A DNA stretch of 64,000 nt from Bdellovibrionota bacterium. GTDB taxonomy: Bacteria > Bdellovibrionota > UBA1018 > CAUJDS01. Shown here piece by piece: positions 50,697 through 58,306 of this stretch (position 1 is the first letter of the stretch; every line of letters starts with the position of its first letter). The position numbers and the translations under genes were made by a program. Below the pieces are notes generated by a model that did not search any database, was not told where the DNA came from, and was given only the letters and a program-made list of their open reading frames with translations. Location of the stretch: assembly GCA_963169695.1 (NCBI GenBank), contig CAUJDS010000082.1, positions 1-64,000 of the forward strand. Direction: 5' to 3'.

Positions 50697-51341
50697 ATGA
50701 ATTCTACTTCGTTTGTAGGAATGACCACCAACAATATCATCGAATTTTTACAGGATGAGTTCCAGGGCAACAAGCTTTTCCCAAAGGTTTCTTTTATCCA
50801 AGGTTTGCCGGCAAGCGATGGTTCAAATACCCCTCCCTCTCGAAAAGGCCTTTTTTCCTTCCTAAGTGGTGATGGAGCAACTCCTTTGCACCTCACTCCC
50901 TATTCTGTTCAACGAGCCAAAGAGGGAAGAGCAACGACGCGGACAGAACATACCTCACCTGCCAGAAATGACCGCACCGCAGTCGTTACCAAAAATCCTG
51001 AATCCTACCTCATCAAGTACCTTATCGTTGGCCCCTCAGTTGTTTCAGAGGAGGGCCAAAGAGTACTGAGCGCGCTGATCTCAATTTTATTTGATCGTCA
51101 GTCCCTCAAATTAATCATTGATGGTTCTGAGGAAGAAATACGGCTTCTAGAACCCGTCACTCAATCCGATTCCCTTGCTTCAGATTTACTAAGAGAACAT
51201 CAAATTGCGCGAGCGCCTCTCTATACTTTCTATGCTCAGGTTCAAATTGAATCTGGGCGGCAGCTTGCCGCCGATTCGTATGTCAAAACTCGAAACCTTT
51301 CTGTTTCAACGACTCAACAGCCATTAGGAGGATCACTATGA
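50697..51341 (+). CDS. DUF4255-like (Afp16/Pvc16-type) tail-terminator cap protein
   Basis: The product has 214 residues from the ATG at 50697 (a GTG at 50679 is possible). The layout matches the N-terminal part of DUF4255 proteins of contractile injection systems: an opening helix TTNNIIEFLQDEFQ, a charged strand-turn region RTEHTSPARNDRTAV, then LIKYLIVGPSVVSEEGQRVL SALISILFD. These proteins cap the tube and sheath and set the end of the particle. Overall similarity is moderate. Its stop overlaps the sheath start (ATGA). Confidence 0.6.
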   Translation: MNSTSFVGMTTNNIIEFLQDEFQGNKLFPKVSFIQGLPASDGSNTPPSRKGLFSFLSGDGATPLHLTPYSVQRAKEGRATTRTEHTSPARNDRTAVVTKNPESYLIKYLIVGPSVVSEEGQRVLSALISILFDRQSLKLIIDGSEEEIRLLEPVTQSDSLASDLLREHQIARAPLYTFYAQVQIESGRQLAADSYVKTRNLSVSTTQQPLGGSL

Positions 51342-52480
51342 GTCAATTCCAAGCCCCAGGAGTCTATACAAGTATCAAGTCCAGTGGGAATAAGCCCATT
51401 GAGAGCGTAGGTACATCCACCGCAGCTTTTATTGGTCAGAGCAACGTAGGCCCTGTCAATCAGGCAACGCTCGTCACAAGTTGGGCGCAGTATGAGAAGC
51501 ATTTTGGGTCCTACAAAGATTCAAAGTATTTAGCTCACGCTGTCTACGGCTTTTTCGCCAATGGCGGAGGCAAGTGCTTTATCTGTAACGTCGGGCCAGA
51601 GAAAGAATTGCAGACAGACGGCGATCTCACCGCTCTCGTTATGGGCGAAGACAAGGGCCCTGCACTTCGAACTGGTATCAATGTTTTCAATAATATTGAA
51701 GAAATTAGCCTCGTATCTGCACCAGGCCTAACGAGTCCAGAGATACAAAATATCGTTATCGAACATTGTGAGAAACTAGGCGATCGATTTGCTGTATTGG
51801 ACTGCGAAGAAGAACTTAAAACAGGTATTGACCAAATGGCTCGACCCCGAGCAACCAACGAAGGTGCTTGCTACTTCCCATGGGTCAAGGTCTACGATCC
51901 CGTCAAAAAGGAGAACGTTTACCAACCACCATCCGGCTTCGTTTGCGGACTCTACTCACGAGTGGATACGGAACGAGGAGTCCACAAAGCGCCTGCCAAT
52001 GAGGTGCTTCGCGGTATCACTGGACTTCGCTACACTTTGACTCGCGAGGAACAAACCCTTCTCAATCCGAGGGGCATCAATCTCATTCGTGATTTTGGTG
52101 ATGCCGGACTCAAGGTCTATGGCGCTCGGACGCTCGCATCTGATCCGGAGTGGAAGTACATTAACGTCAGAAGACTCTTCCAGATTGTTAAGCAGTCCGT
52201 TCAAAAAGGGACGGATTGGGCAGTCTTCGAACCCAACAACCAGACCCTATGGGGAAACATCAAGCGAAACATCGCAGCGTACCTCAAAGGTGTTTGGCAA
52301 AAAGAGGCCTTGGTTGGATCAACGCCAGAAGAAGCTTTTTATGTCGTGTGTGATCAGACGAATAACTCGCCCGAATCCATCGACCTAGGAATTTTGAATG
52401 TTGATATTGGAATCGCTCCGGTGAAACCGGCCGAGTTCATTAGCATCAGCATCCAACAAAAAATTGAAATGGAAAGTTAA
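51338..52480 (+). CDS. Contractile tail sheath protein
   Basis: The 380-residue protein is a clear phage/eCIS sheath protein: N-terminal FQAPGVYTSIKSSGNKPIES, STAAFIGQSNVGPVNQA, CYFPWVKVYDP, PPSGFVCGLYSRVDTERGVH KAPANEVLRG, LNPRGINLIRDFG, KVYGARTL and C-terminal IGIAPVKPAEFISISI. It is near the short end for sheath proteins, so it carries few or no extra outer domains. It forms the contracting cylinder around the tube. Confidence 0.97.
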   Translation: MSQFQAPGVYTSIKSSGNKPIESVGTSTAAFIGQSNVGPVNQATLVTSWAQYEKHFGSYKDSKYLAHAVYGFFANGGGKCFICNVGPEKELQTDGDLTALVMGEDKGPALRTGINVFNNIEEISLVSAPGLTSPEIQNIVIEHCEKLGDRFAVLDCEEELKTGIDQMARPRATNEGACYFPWVKVYDPVKKENVYQPPSGFVCGLYSRVDTERGVHKAPANEVLRGITGLRYTLTREEQTLLNPRGINLIRDFGDAGLKVYGARTLASDPEWKYINVRRLFQIVKQSVQKGTDWAVFEPNNQTLWGNIKRNIAAYLKGVWQKEALVGSTPEEAFYVVCDQTNNSPESIDLGILNVDIGIAPVKPAEFISISIQQKIEMES

Positions 52481-52514
52481 CCTCATTTCAATTCAATCAT
52501 AAAAGGAGAGAAAA

Positions 52515-52940
52515 ATGTCCGATTCTTTTTTTTCAGTAGCATCGTTTTCAGTAGACCTTGATGGAATGAAAGCAACCAGTTTTGATGAAGTCGACGGACT
52601 CGAAATCGAAATTGAAGCTCTCGAGTTCCAAGATGGAAAAGCAGACACCCAGAAGACTCGCAAAGGTCGAACGCGCGTTCGCGATTTGATTTTGCGACGT
52701 GGCTTCAAAGGTGACAAAGAGCTCTTTACTTGGATCAAAAATTGCCAAGATGGAACACCAGAGAAGAAGAATGGCTCCGTCATCCTCAAAGACGATGCGG
52801 GCAAAGAAGTTTGCCGAATCAATTTTGAAGGCGCTTGGCCTACTCGGTACCGACTTCCTCAGTTCTCAACCGTCAATAGCAACCAAGTTGCTATGGAAGA
52901 GATTCATCTGAATGTCGAGAAAATCGAATTAGCTAGCTGA
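52515..52940 (+). CDS. Contractile tail tube protein
   Basis: The 141-residue protein matches the Afp1/Pvc1/T4 gp19-type tube family (FFSVASFSVDLDGMKATSFD EVDGLEIEIEALEF, then TRVRDLILRRGFKGDKELFTWI, AWPTRYRLPQFS and EEIHLNVEKIELAS at the end). It polymerises into the inner tube that is driven into the target. AAGGAG lies about 8 bases upstream. Confidence 0.96.
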   Translation: MSDSFFSVASFSVDLDGMKATSFDEVDGLEIEIEALEFQDGKADTQKTRKGRTRVRDLILRRGFKGDKELFTWIKNCQDGTPEKKNGSVILKDDAGKEVCRINFEGAWPTRYRLPQFSTVNSNQVAMEEIHLNVEKIELAS

Positions 52941-52952
52941 TATTGAAATGAC

Positions 52953-52984
52953 AGCGCCTCGAATAGTTCAGGCTATTCGAGGCG
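52953..52984 (+). promoter_or_regulatory. Strong hairpin after the tube gene
   Basis: GCGCCTCGAATAG and CTATTCGAGGCGC form a perfect 13-bp stem with a TTCAGG loop, 12 bases past the tube stop. There is no T run, so it is not a classical terminator. It could protect or process the mRNA so that sheath and tube are made in excess of the downstream ATPase, enzyme and baseplate genes. Confidence 0.85.
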
Positions 52985-53030
52985 CCATTCAACAACAGGA
53001 ATCATTCGAAAGTGAAAGGAGGAAATAAGA

Positions 53031-54572
53031 ATGGGAATCAAGGAAACACAAGAGCAGCTAGATGTACTTATTCGTGCCCGCTATCCCCTTATCTATTGTA
53101 CCTCCTACGAAGAAGCACGCGTTGAAGAGACACTAAAGGTCATCTGCCAAAAAAGAGAAGCACTCTTACTCGTTTGGACTCGCACCCGTGGATTTATCAA
53201 TATTTCTAACGGAAAATCATTTGAAAATACACTTACTCCAGATAAAGCTCTTCACTTCATTTCAGAACATGAAGGAAAAGTTTGCTACCTTCTCAAAGAT
53301 TTTCATCCTTATTTGAAAGATCCATTTATCGTACGCTCTTTGCGTGATCTTTCTTCATCTATACCTAAGACGCGTAAAAATATTGTTCTCCTTTCTCCTA
53401 GTGCCACCATTCCGCCTGAACTCTCAAAAGAAATGGCTATTATTGATTTTCCGCTTCCAGGAAAAGAAGAAATCAGAGCTATCTATGATGGAAGCATCTT
53501 AAGTAGCGGCATTAAGGAAACAAAAGGCGTTTCAATTAATCTCGATGAACTCATTGAGGCAGCTAGAGGTTTAACGGAAGAAGAAGTAGCCAATGTATTT
53601 GCTAAGTCTCTTATAAGTCATCATGAAATACAGGTGGACGAAATTCTTGCTGAAAAAAAACAAATTGTACAGAAATCTGGAATTCTGGATTTCATCAAAG
53701 TCCAAAAGGACTTTAGTGCGATAGGTGGTTTGGAAAACCTAAAAGCATGGCTTGAAAGAAGAAAGGCCGGTTTTTCAGCCAAAGCAAGGGACCTAGGACT
53801 GCCTACTCCAAAAGGAATGCTGCTCATTGGATTGCCTGGTTGTGGAAAGTCCTTAACCGCAGTCTGCACCAGTGCAGCATGGAAAATGCCTCTTCTTCGC
53901 CTTGATATGGGAAAGATATTCAGCGGACTTGTAGGATCTTCTGAAGAAAATATGCGAGCAGCCATCAAAACAGCCGAAGGAGTTGCGCCTTGCATTCTTT
54001 GGATTGACGAAATCGAAAAGGGATTTTCGGGACAAGAATCCAGCGGGTCAAGTGATGGTGGTACAACCTCACGAGTCTTCGGAACCTTTCTGACCTGGAT
54101 GCAAGAAAAAGAAGCACCTGTTTTTGTTTTGGCTACTGCCAACAATATTGCAGGCCTGCCGCCGGAAATGCTACGAAAAGGTCGATTTGATGAAATTTTT
54201 TTCGTAGATGCGCCTTCTGGAAAAGAAAGAATGGACATCATCCACATTCATCTCGAAAAAAGAAAATGGGGCATTTCGGATTTTGACTCGAATGAGCTAA
54301 CCAAGGCGACGGAAGGATTCACAGGCGCCGAATTAGAGCAGGGAATAATTGATGCGCAATACGAAGCACTTTTTCAAGAAGAGCCATTGGGTCTCAAACA
54401 CTTAGTGAGTTCCTTTAATCGTACCGTTCCGCTGTCTAAGACTATGGGTGCAAAAATTGCTGAAGTCAGAGAATGGGCAAAAGACCGCGCCGTGCAGGCA
54501 TCTCTCAGCAATAAGACAGGAGACCCATCCAACTTGGCCGGAGAATCCAAACGCGTCATTGAACTAAGGTAG
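53031..54572 (+). CDS. Ycf46-like AAA+ ATPase
   Basis: The 513-residue protein has an N-terminal helical domain of the Ycf46 kind ([26 protein letters not shown]; residues 1-230) and a single AAA+ module. Walker A is GLPGCGKS (267-274), Walker [10 protein letters not shown] (D326, E327), sensor 1 LATANN and arginine finger GRFDEIFF (R385). It is related to chloroplast/cyanobacterial Ycf46 and FtsH-type AAA proteins but has no protease domain. This differs from the usual eCIS ATPase (Afp15). With the next three genes it forms a cassette inside the injection-system operon. Confidence 0.85.
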   Translation: MGIKETQEQLDVLIRARYPLIYCTSYEEARVEETLKVICQKREALLLVWTRTRGFINISNGKSFENTLTPDKALHFISEHEGKVCYLLKDFHPYLKDPFIVRSLRDLSSSIPKTRKNIVLLSPSATIPPELSKEMAIIDFPLPGKEEIRAIYDGSILSSGIKETKGVSINLDELIEAARGLTEEEVANVFAKSLISHHEIQVDEILAEKKQIVQKSGILDFIKVQKDFSAIGGLENLKAWLERRKAGFSAKARDLGLPTPKGMLLIGLPGCGKSLTAVCTSAAWKMPLLRLDMGKIFSGLVGSSEENMRAAIKTAEGVAPCILWIDEIEKGFSGQESSGSSDGGTTSRVFGTFLTWMQEKEAPVFVLATANNIAGLPPEMLRKGRFDEIFFVDAPSGKERMDIIHIHLEKRKWGISDFDSNELTKATEGFTGAELEQGIIDAQYEALFQEEPLGLKHLVSSFNRTVPLSKTMGAKIAEVREWAKDRAVQASLSNKTGDPSNLAGESKRVIELR

Positions 54573-54580
54573 GAGGAACG

Positions 54581-54976
54581 ATGTCTCATTTTACTGAAGT
54601 GAAAACCGAAATTAAAGATAAGGAATCTCTAAAAAAGGCTCTAACAAAGTTAGGGATCGAATTTCAACACTCTGACCAAGGACTAGCAGTTCGAGGATTT
54701 TACGGTGATTCCATTAAAGCGGAGTTCTGTTTAACCGCAAAAGGGAACTACGATATCGGATTAAAGCTCAATGAAGACGGCTGTTACGAGTTAATTGCAG
54801 ATTGGTCATCCCTCGCTCACCTCGGAATTGATCAGGAGACCTATGTCAACCAACTGAAGCAGAAGTATGCCCACGTACAGTTGATTGACAAGCTCAATGA
54901 CCAGGGTTTCCAGGTAGAGGAAGAGACTTTATCCGAAGACGGATCCATACAACTTACCGTTTCGCAGTGGAGATAG
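54581..54976 (+). CDS. DUF1257 (Ycf35-like) protein
   Basis: The 131-residue protein fits DUF1257/Ycf35: MSHFTEVKTEIKDKESLKKA LTKLG, then VRGFYGDSIKAEFCL, GNYDIGLKLNEDGCYELIAD W and NQLKQKYAHVQLIDKLNDQG. Ycf35 is conserved in cyanobacteria and red-algal plastids with unknown function. AGGAGG lies 5 bases ahead. It starts nine bases after the ATPase stop. Confidence 0.9.
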   Translation: MSHFTEVKTEIKDKESLKKALTKLGIEFQHSDQGLAVRGFYGDSIKAEFCLTAKGNYDIGLKLNEDGCYELIADWSSLAHLGIDQETYVNQLKQKYAHVQLIDKLNDQGFQVEEETLSEDGSIQLTVSQWR

Positions 54977-54982
54977 AAACTT

Positions 54983-55177
54983 ATGAAGAGAGAACTCAAA
55001 GTGATCATTCGCCCCGACGGAACAGTACAGCTTGATGTTCAAGGCGCCCTAGGGACATCCTGTAAGGATTTTACTGCCGACTTAGAATCGGCAATCGGCT
55101 CGGTTACAGAAAGAACACTCAAAGAGACCTATTATCAAGAAGCTACAGACAGCGAGGAACTTCGTCAAAATGACTAG
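54983..55177 (+). CDS. DUF2997 protein
   Basis: The 64-residue protein matches DUF2997 (ELKVIIRPDGTVQLDVQGAL GTSCKDFTADLESAIG), small proteins that travel with DUF1257 and AAA+ genes. It overlaps the radical SAM gene start by eight bases. No biochemical role is known; a role as the carrier or substrate for modification by the neighbouring enzyme is speculation. Confidence 0.88.
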   Translation: MKRELKVIIRPDGTVQLDVQGALGTSCKDFTADLESAIGSVTERTLKETYYQEATDSEELRQND

Positions 55178-56048
55178 TTCTCCAACTTTCGTCAGCGCTA
55201 GAAACAAATCCTATGTCTCTATTTCGAGACAAGGCAGTCTGGTGCTTTCGGACAGTTGGGATTCGCGATTCACTGGACAAATATTGGTAGGCAATCCCTC
55301 CAGAGATTTTCCAATCGGACTCGTAGACTTTGGAATATTGCATGGGGAAGAGCCAGAAGTCTCTGGACCCCCTTCCCAAAAAAAAGGCGCCGGCACTATT
55401 TATATTCATGGATGTTTACTAAAGTGCACGACATGCTACCAGCCTGAATTCTTTGCTCAGAGAGCAGAAATTTATACGGACCCTCAATCGGTAGCTAAGC
55501 TACTACTAGAGTTTCAACATAGCGGGGTCCACTCCATCAATTTTGTAGTGTCTTCTTACAACCCATGGGTGCTCAAGGCCATAAAGCTCAGCCGGGCCAT
55601 GGGACTGTCGATTCCGGTGGTTTATAAATTTTCTGGCGCAATGTCTGTCTTCGAAGCAAAGAATCTTATCAGTCATGTTCAATTGTTTTCAGCGGATTTC
55701 AAAGGGATCACTGAAGGAGGCTTGGCTGCTCATGGGCTCAATCGGGAATACGAAACTAGAACTTCTGAAGTGCTTCGATACCTACTCAAAAATGACCAGA
55801 CCGTCATGATTCGATACCTGATTGTTCCTACGCTAACTAAACACTGGCGAGAAGTTGATGAAATCATCAGGTCACTCCAGCTTTACCGTTACAAAAAGTC
55901 AAAGCTTTCAATACTTACTCAGTATTGGAATCCGAGTACCCGCACTATTGTTGGAGCGCCACTAAGCGAAATTGAAGAGATTCGAGCTATTTGCAAGTTT
56001 TATGATGTAGCGACCCTCTATCAGAAAGATGGCATTTATGTTGGTTGA
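55170..56048 (+). CDS. Radical SAM enzyme of PflA-like type
   Basis: The 292-residue protein has GTIYIHGCLLKCTTCYQPEF with the 4Fe-4S ligands C82, C86 and C89 (C-x3-C-x2-C), followed by SAM-barrel strands (NFVVSSYNPWVLKAIKLSR, VQLFSADFKGI, MIRYLIVPTLTKHWREVDEI). It resembles activating-enzyme-like radical SAM proteins whose CxxCxN/QP-E motif is similar. It overlaps the DUF2997 and hub genes, so it is built into the injection-system operon. Its target may be DUF2997, DUF1257 or a structural component; nothing in the sequence decides this. Confidence 0.85.
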   Translation: MTSSPTFVSARNKSYVSISRQGSLVLSDSWDSRFTGQILVGNPSRDFPIGLVDFGILHGEEPEVSGPPSQKKGAGTIYIHGCLLKCTTCYQPEFFAQRAEIYTDPQSVAKLLLEFQHSGVHSINFVVSSYNPWVLKAIKLSRAMGLSIPVVYKFSGAMSVFEAKNLISHVQLFSADFKGITEGGLAAHGLNREYETRTSEVLRYLLKNDQTVMIRYLIVPTLTKHWREVDEIIRSLQLYRYKKSKLSILTQYWNPSTRTIVGAPLSEIEEIRAICKFYDVATLYQKDGIYVG

Positions 56049-57093
56049 GACTAAGTTTGAGATGAAAGAATTTGCGTCAGACTCAGCCTCCTTCGAGGTA
56101 CTTTCCGCAACCATGACCAAATCCTTAAATAAACTTTCGAACCTAGCCTTGGTTCTTAGTTCAACCGCTGACCACCATTTATTTAAAGGAGACGCAAAGG
56201 ATTTCATTCTTCCCACAAAAGTGGCAGTCCAGTCAAAATCCGTCGACTCTTCAGGCAATAAAATAGAATTGCAATTGTTTAGGGGATTTTTGGAATCTTA
56301 TACTGTAGCGTTCCACAATACCTCACTATTGAGTCTCAATTTTATAGATCCCCTTATTGCTTGCGACGAACGAGATGACCCTCGCCAATTTCACAAGAAA
56401 AGTCTCAAAGAAATCGTAGACCAATTGCTTTCTAACGCCTTTTCTGACGGTCAATCTTTTGGAACGACCTTTGTTCCGACTCCTCCCAAAGTTGGTTCCG
56501 CAACGAACATGGGATCAACTGACTTAGCATTCATTGGCGAGATGGCAAAAAGATACGGCTATGCTTTCTACTATAACCATAGCGAAAAGAATAAATTCAG
56601 TGCCTGCTTTTTTCGCCCGGACTTCTCTGCCAAAAAGACGCCGATTAACGAGTCTGATCTACTTGAGCCCATTGTTTTTAAGTCGCGCCTATTCGGTCAT
56701 CAGGATCATATCACTGTTCATGGTGGTTCCGGCCAACACAAGGAATCCATTTCGAATCATGAAGCTTCTTTGCCAAACGCCTTCAAACCTAAAAGGTCAG
56801 CGAGAAAGGAGATGAAAATCGAATTTTCTTCTCACTATTACATGCCGAATTTTGACAAATCTGACACTCGAGAACTTGCCAATTCCCTTCTTATGAATGC
56901 GTTGTACGAAGGCGATACTCTTACATTCACTTCTGTATTGCACCTTGAACTAGGCAGTCTTTTTGAGGTCGTACCTGACAAGCAGGAAGATAAGACCTTC
57001 CAGCGAATGAAAGGCGTCTACCTTCTAAGCTCCGTGGAATCCAAGTACGCTAGAGGAAGTTGGATTCACCGCTATACGGGGGTGCGTCCATGA
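56029..57093 (+). CDS. VgrG/gpD-type hub protein without spike
   Basis: The 354-residue protein corresponds to the T4 gp27-like hub half of VgrG (Afp8/Pvc8, late control protein D): FRGFLESYTVAFHNTSLLSL NFIDP, KSLKEIVDQLLSNAF, TDLAFIGEMAKRYGYAFYYN and a C-terminal domain ending GVYLLSSVESKYARGSWIHR YTG. The gp5 OB-fold and beta-helical spike that follow in VgrG are absent. The spike must be supplied by another gene, perhaps the pentapeptide-repeat protein next to it. The start overlaps the radical SAM gene by 20 bases. Confidence 0.85.
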   Translation: MAFMLVETKFEMKEFASDSASFEVLSATMTKSLNKLSNLALVLSSTADHHLFKGDAKDFILPTKVAVQSKSVDSSGNKIELQLFRGFLESYTVAFHNTSLLSLNFIDPLIACDERDDPRQFHKKSLKEIVDQLLSNAFSDGQSFGTTFVPTPPKVGSATNMGSTDLAFIGEMAKRYGYAFYYNHSEKNKFSACFFRPDFSAKKTPINESDLLEPIVFKSRLFGHQDHITVHGGSGQHKESISNHEASLPNAFKPKRSARKEMKIEFSSHYYMPNFDKSDTRELANSLLMNALYEGDTLTFTSVLHLELGSLFEVVPDKQEDKTFQRMKGVYLLSSVESKYARGSWIHRYTGVRP

Positions 57094-57905
57094 GCGAGCA
57101 GGCACCACGCATGAACAATTATACCACTTTTAATCGCTTCCAAATGAACGATTTTTTGCAGGCGCTTGAAGAGTCCAAAGGAGATTTCCATCATTTCTCC
57201 GTGCAAGGATTGTCACTACTCGCCAGTCAGCTATCTTCTATTCAAATGAGTCGCTTTGAAATGGTCGGATGTAACCTTTTGGCAAGTGAAGAAAGTTGTA
57301 ATAATTGGACGTTACACGAAGGCGCCGCTTTCTCAGTACACACTCAATCTGTGGAATTCTTTAGAACATTCACCTCGACAGTTGATTTTTTAAGATGCTC
57401 TTTTCTAGACACTAAGCTAATCGATGTTTATTTTTTGGACAGCAGCTTTAGCGAGTGCGATCTTCGCAATACTATTGCGAAGTCCTGTAATTATGTAAAG
57501 GTTACGTTTCAACACTGCGACTTATCTTATTCTGAATGGCTGAATACATGCTTCTACGAAACAAAATTTAACTCATGTGCCATTACCCAGACCAAATTCA
57601 TTGGATGCAAATTTATTGGTGTAGACTTTAGACAATTTGAAAACATTGAACTTAATCTATTTGAGAACTGCACCTTTCACAATTGTGATTTAAAGATCTC
57701 TCAAGTCGATTACTTACGGAATGGAAACGCTATATTAGCAGTGCTTAAAGCTAATTCAGTCCAGGTCACACCGCAGGCACCATCAGAACATAAGAATGCC
57801 CCAAAGAATACTGATGGCGAGGGTACGAACACCCCTACACCCAAAGCCCCAGGACCTATGCAATCTCGATTTTCGTCTCTCGAATATAGATCGGAGAAGA
57901 CATGA
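57090..57905 (+). CDS. Pentapeptide-repeat beta-helix protein
   Basis: From the ATG at 57090, which overlaps the hub stop (ATGA), the frame gives 271 residues. Residues about 100-215 are degenerate pentapeptide repeats with Phe/Leu at five-residue spacing (VDFLRCSFLDTKLIDVYFLD SSFSECDLRNT, then VTFQHCDLSYSEWLNTCFYE TKF), expected to form a four-sided beta-helix. An unstructured Pro/Thr-rich tail follows. Position between hub and gp25 suggests a spike, a spike-tip adaptor or an effector. Confidence 0.75.
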   Translation: MSEQAPRMNNYTTFNRFQMNDFLQALEESKGDFHHFSVQGLSLLASQLSSIQMSRFEMVGCNLLASEESCNNWTLHEGAAFSVHTQSVEFFRTFTSTVDFLRCSFLDTKLIDVYFLDSSFSECDLRNTIAKSCNYVKVTFQHCDLSYSEWLNTCFYETKFNSCAITQTKFIGCKFIGVDFRQFENIELNLFENCTFHNCDLKISQVDYLRNGNAILAVLKANSVQVTPQAPSEHKNAPKNTDGEGTNTPTPKAPGPMQSRFSSLEYRSEKT

Positions 57906-58306
57906 TTGTGGCTAATGAAAATCAAAACTACATTGGATTTACTTTTTTCAGTAAGGATGCTCCACACGGAAGTGCCCCATTTGAATTTGTGGGATTAGAA
58001 CAGCATATTCATCAATCTATTTTAGTCCTGCTCACTACGAATCGGGGCGATCGCACTTTAGACTCGCAATTCGGAAGTGATTTAAAAAGTTTTATCTTTA
58101 GAAGGAAGTCACCTGAGCTTATTAATGAGATTTGCAATGAAGTCAGTAGGGCAATACGGCAATCTGAACCTAGAGTGAACGTGCTATCTGTAACCGCGCA
58201 ACAGACAATGGACTCCGGTGGAAAGATCGAAATAACAATTCAGTACTTTATTCGAGATACAGGAATGAAAGATTCGTTGGTATTTCCATTGGCGGTGCTG
58301 GAGTGA
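57902..58306 (+). CDS. gp25-like baseplate wedge protein
   Basis: The 134-residue protein matches the T4 gp25/Afp9 family: IHQSILVLLTTNRGDRTLDS QFGSDLKSFIF is the central signature, and ITIQYFIRDTGMKDSLVFPL is the terminal strand pair. It links the baseplate to the first sheath ring. It overlaps both neighbours by four bases. Confidence 0.93.
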   Translation: MIVANENQNYIGFTFFSKDAPHGSAPFEFVGLEQHIHQSILVLLTTNRGDRTLDSQFGSDLKSFIFRRKSPELINEICNEVSRAIRQSEPRVNVLSVTAQQTMDSGGKIEITIQYFIRDTGMKDSLVFPLAVLE

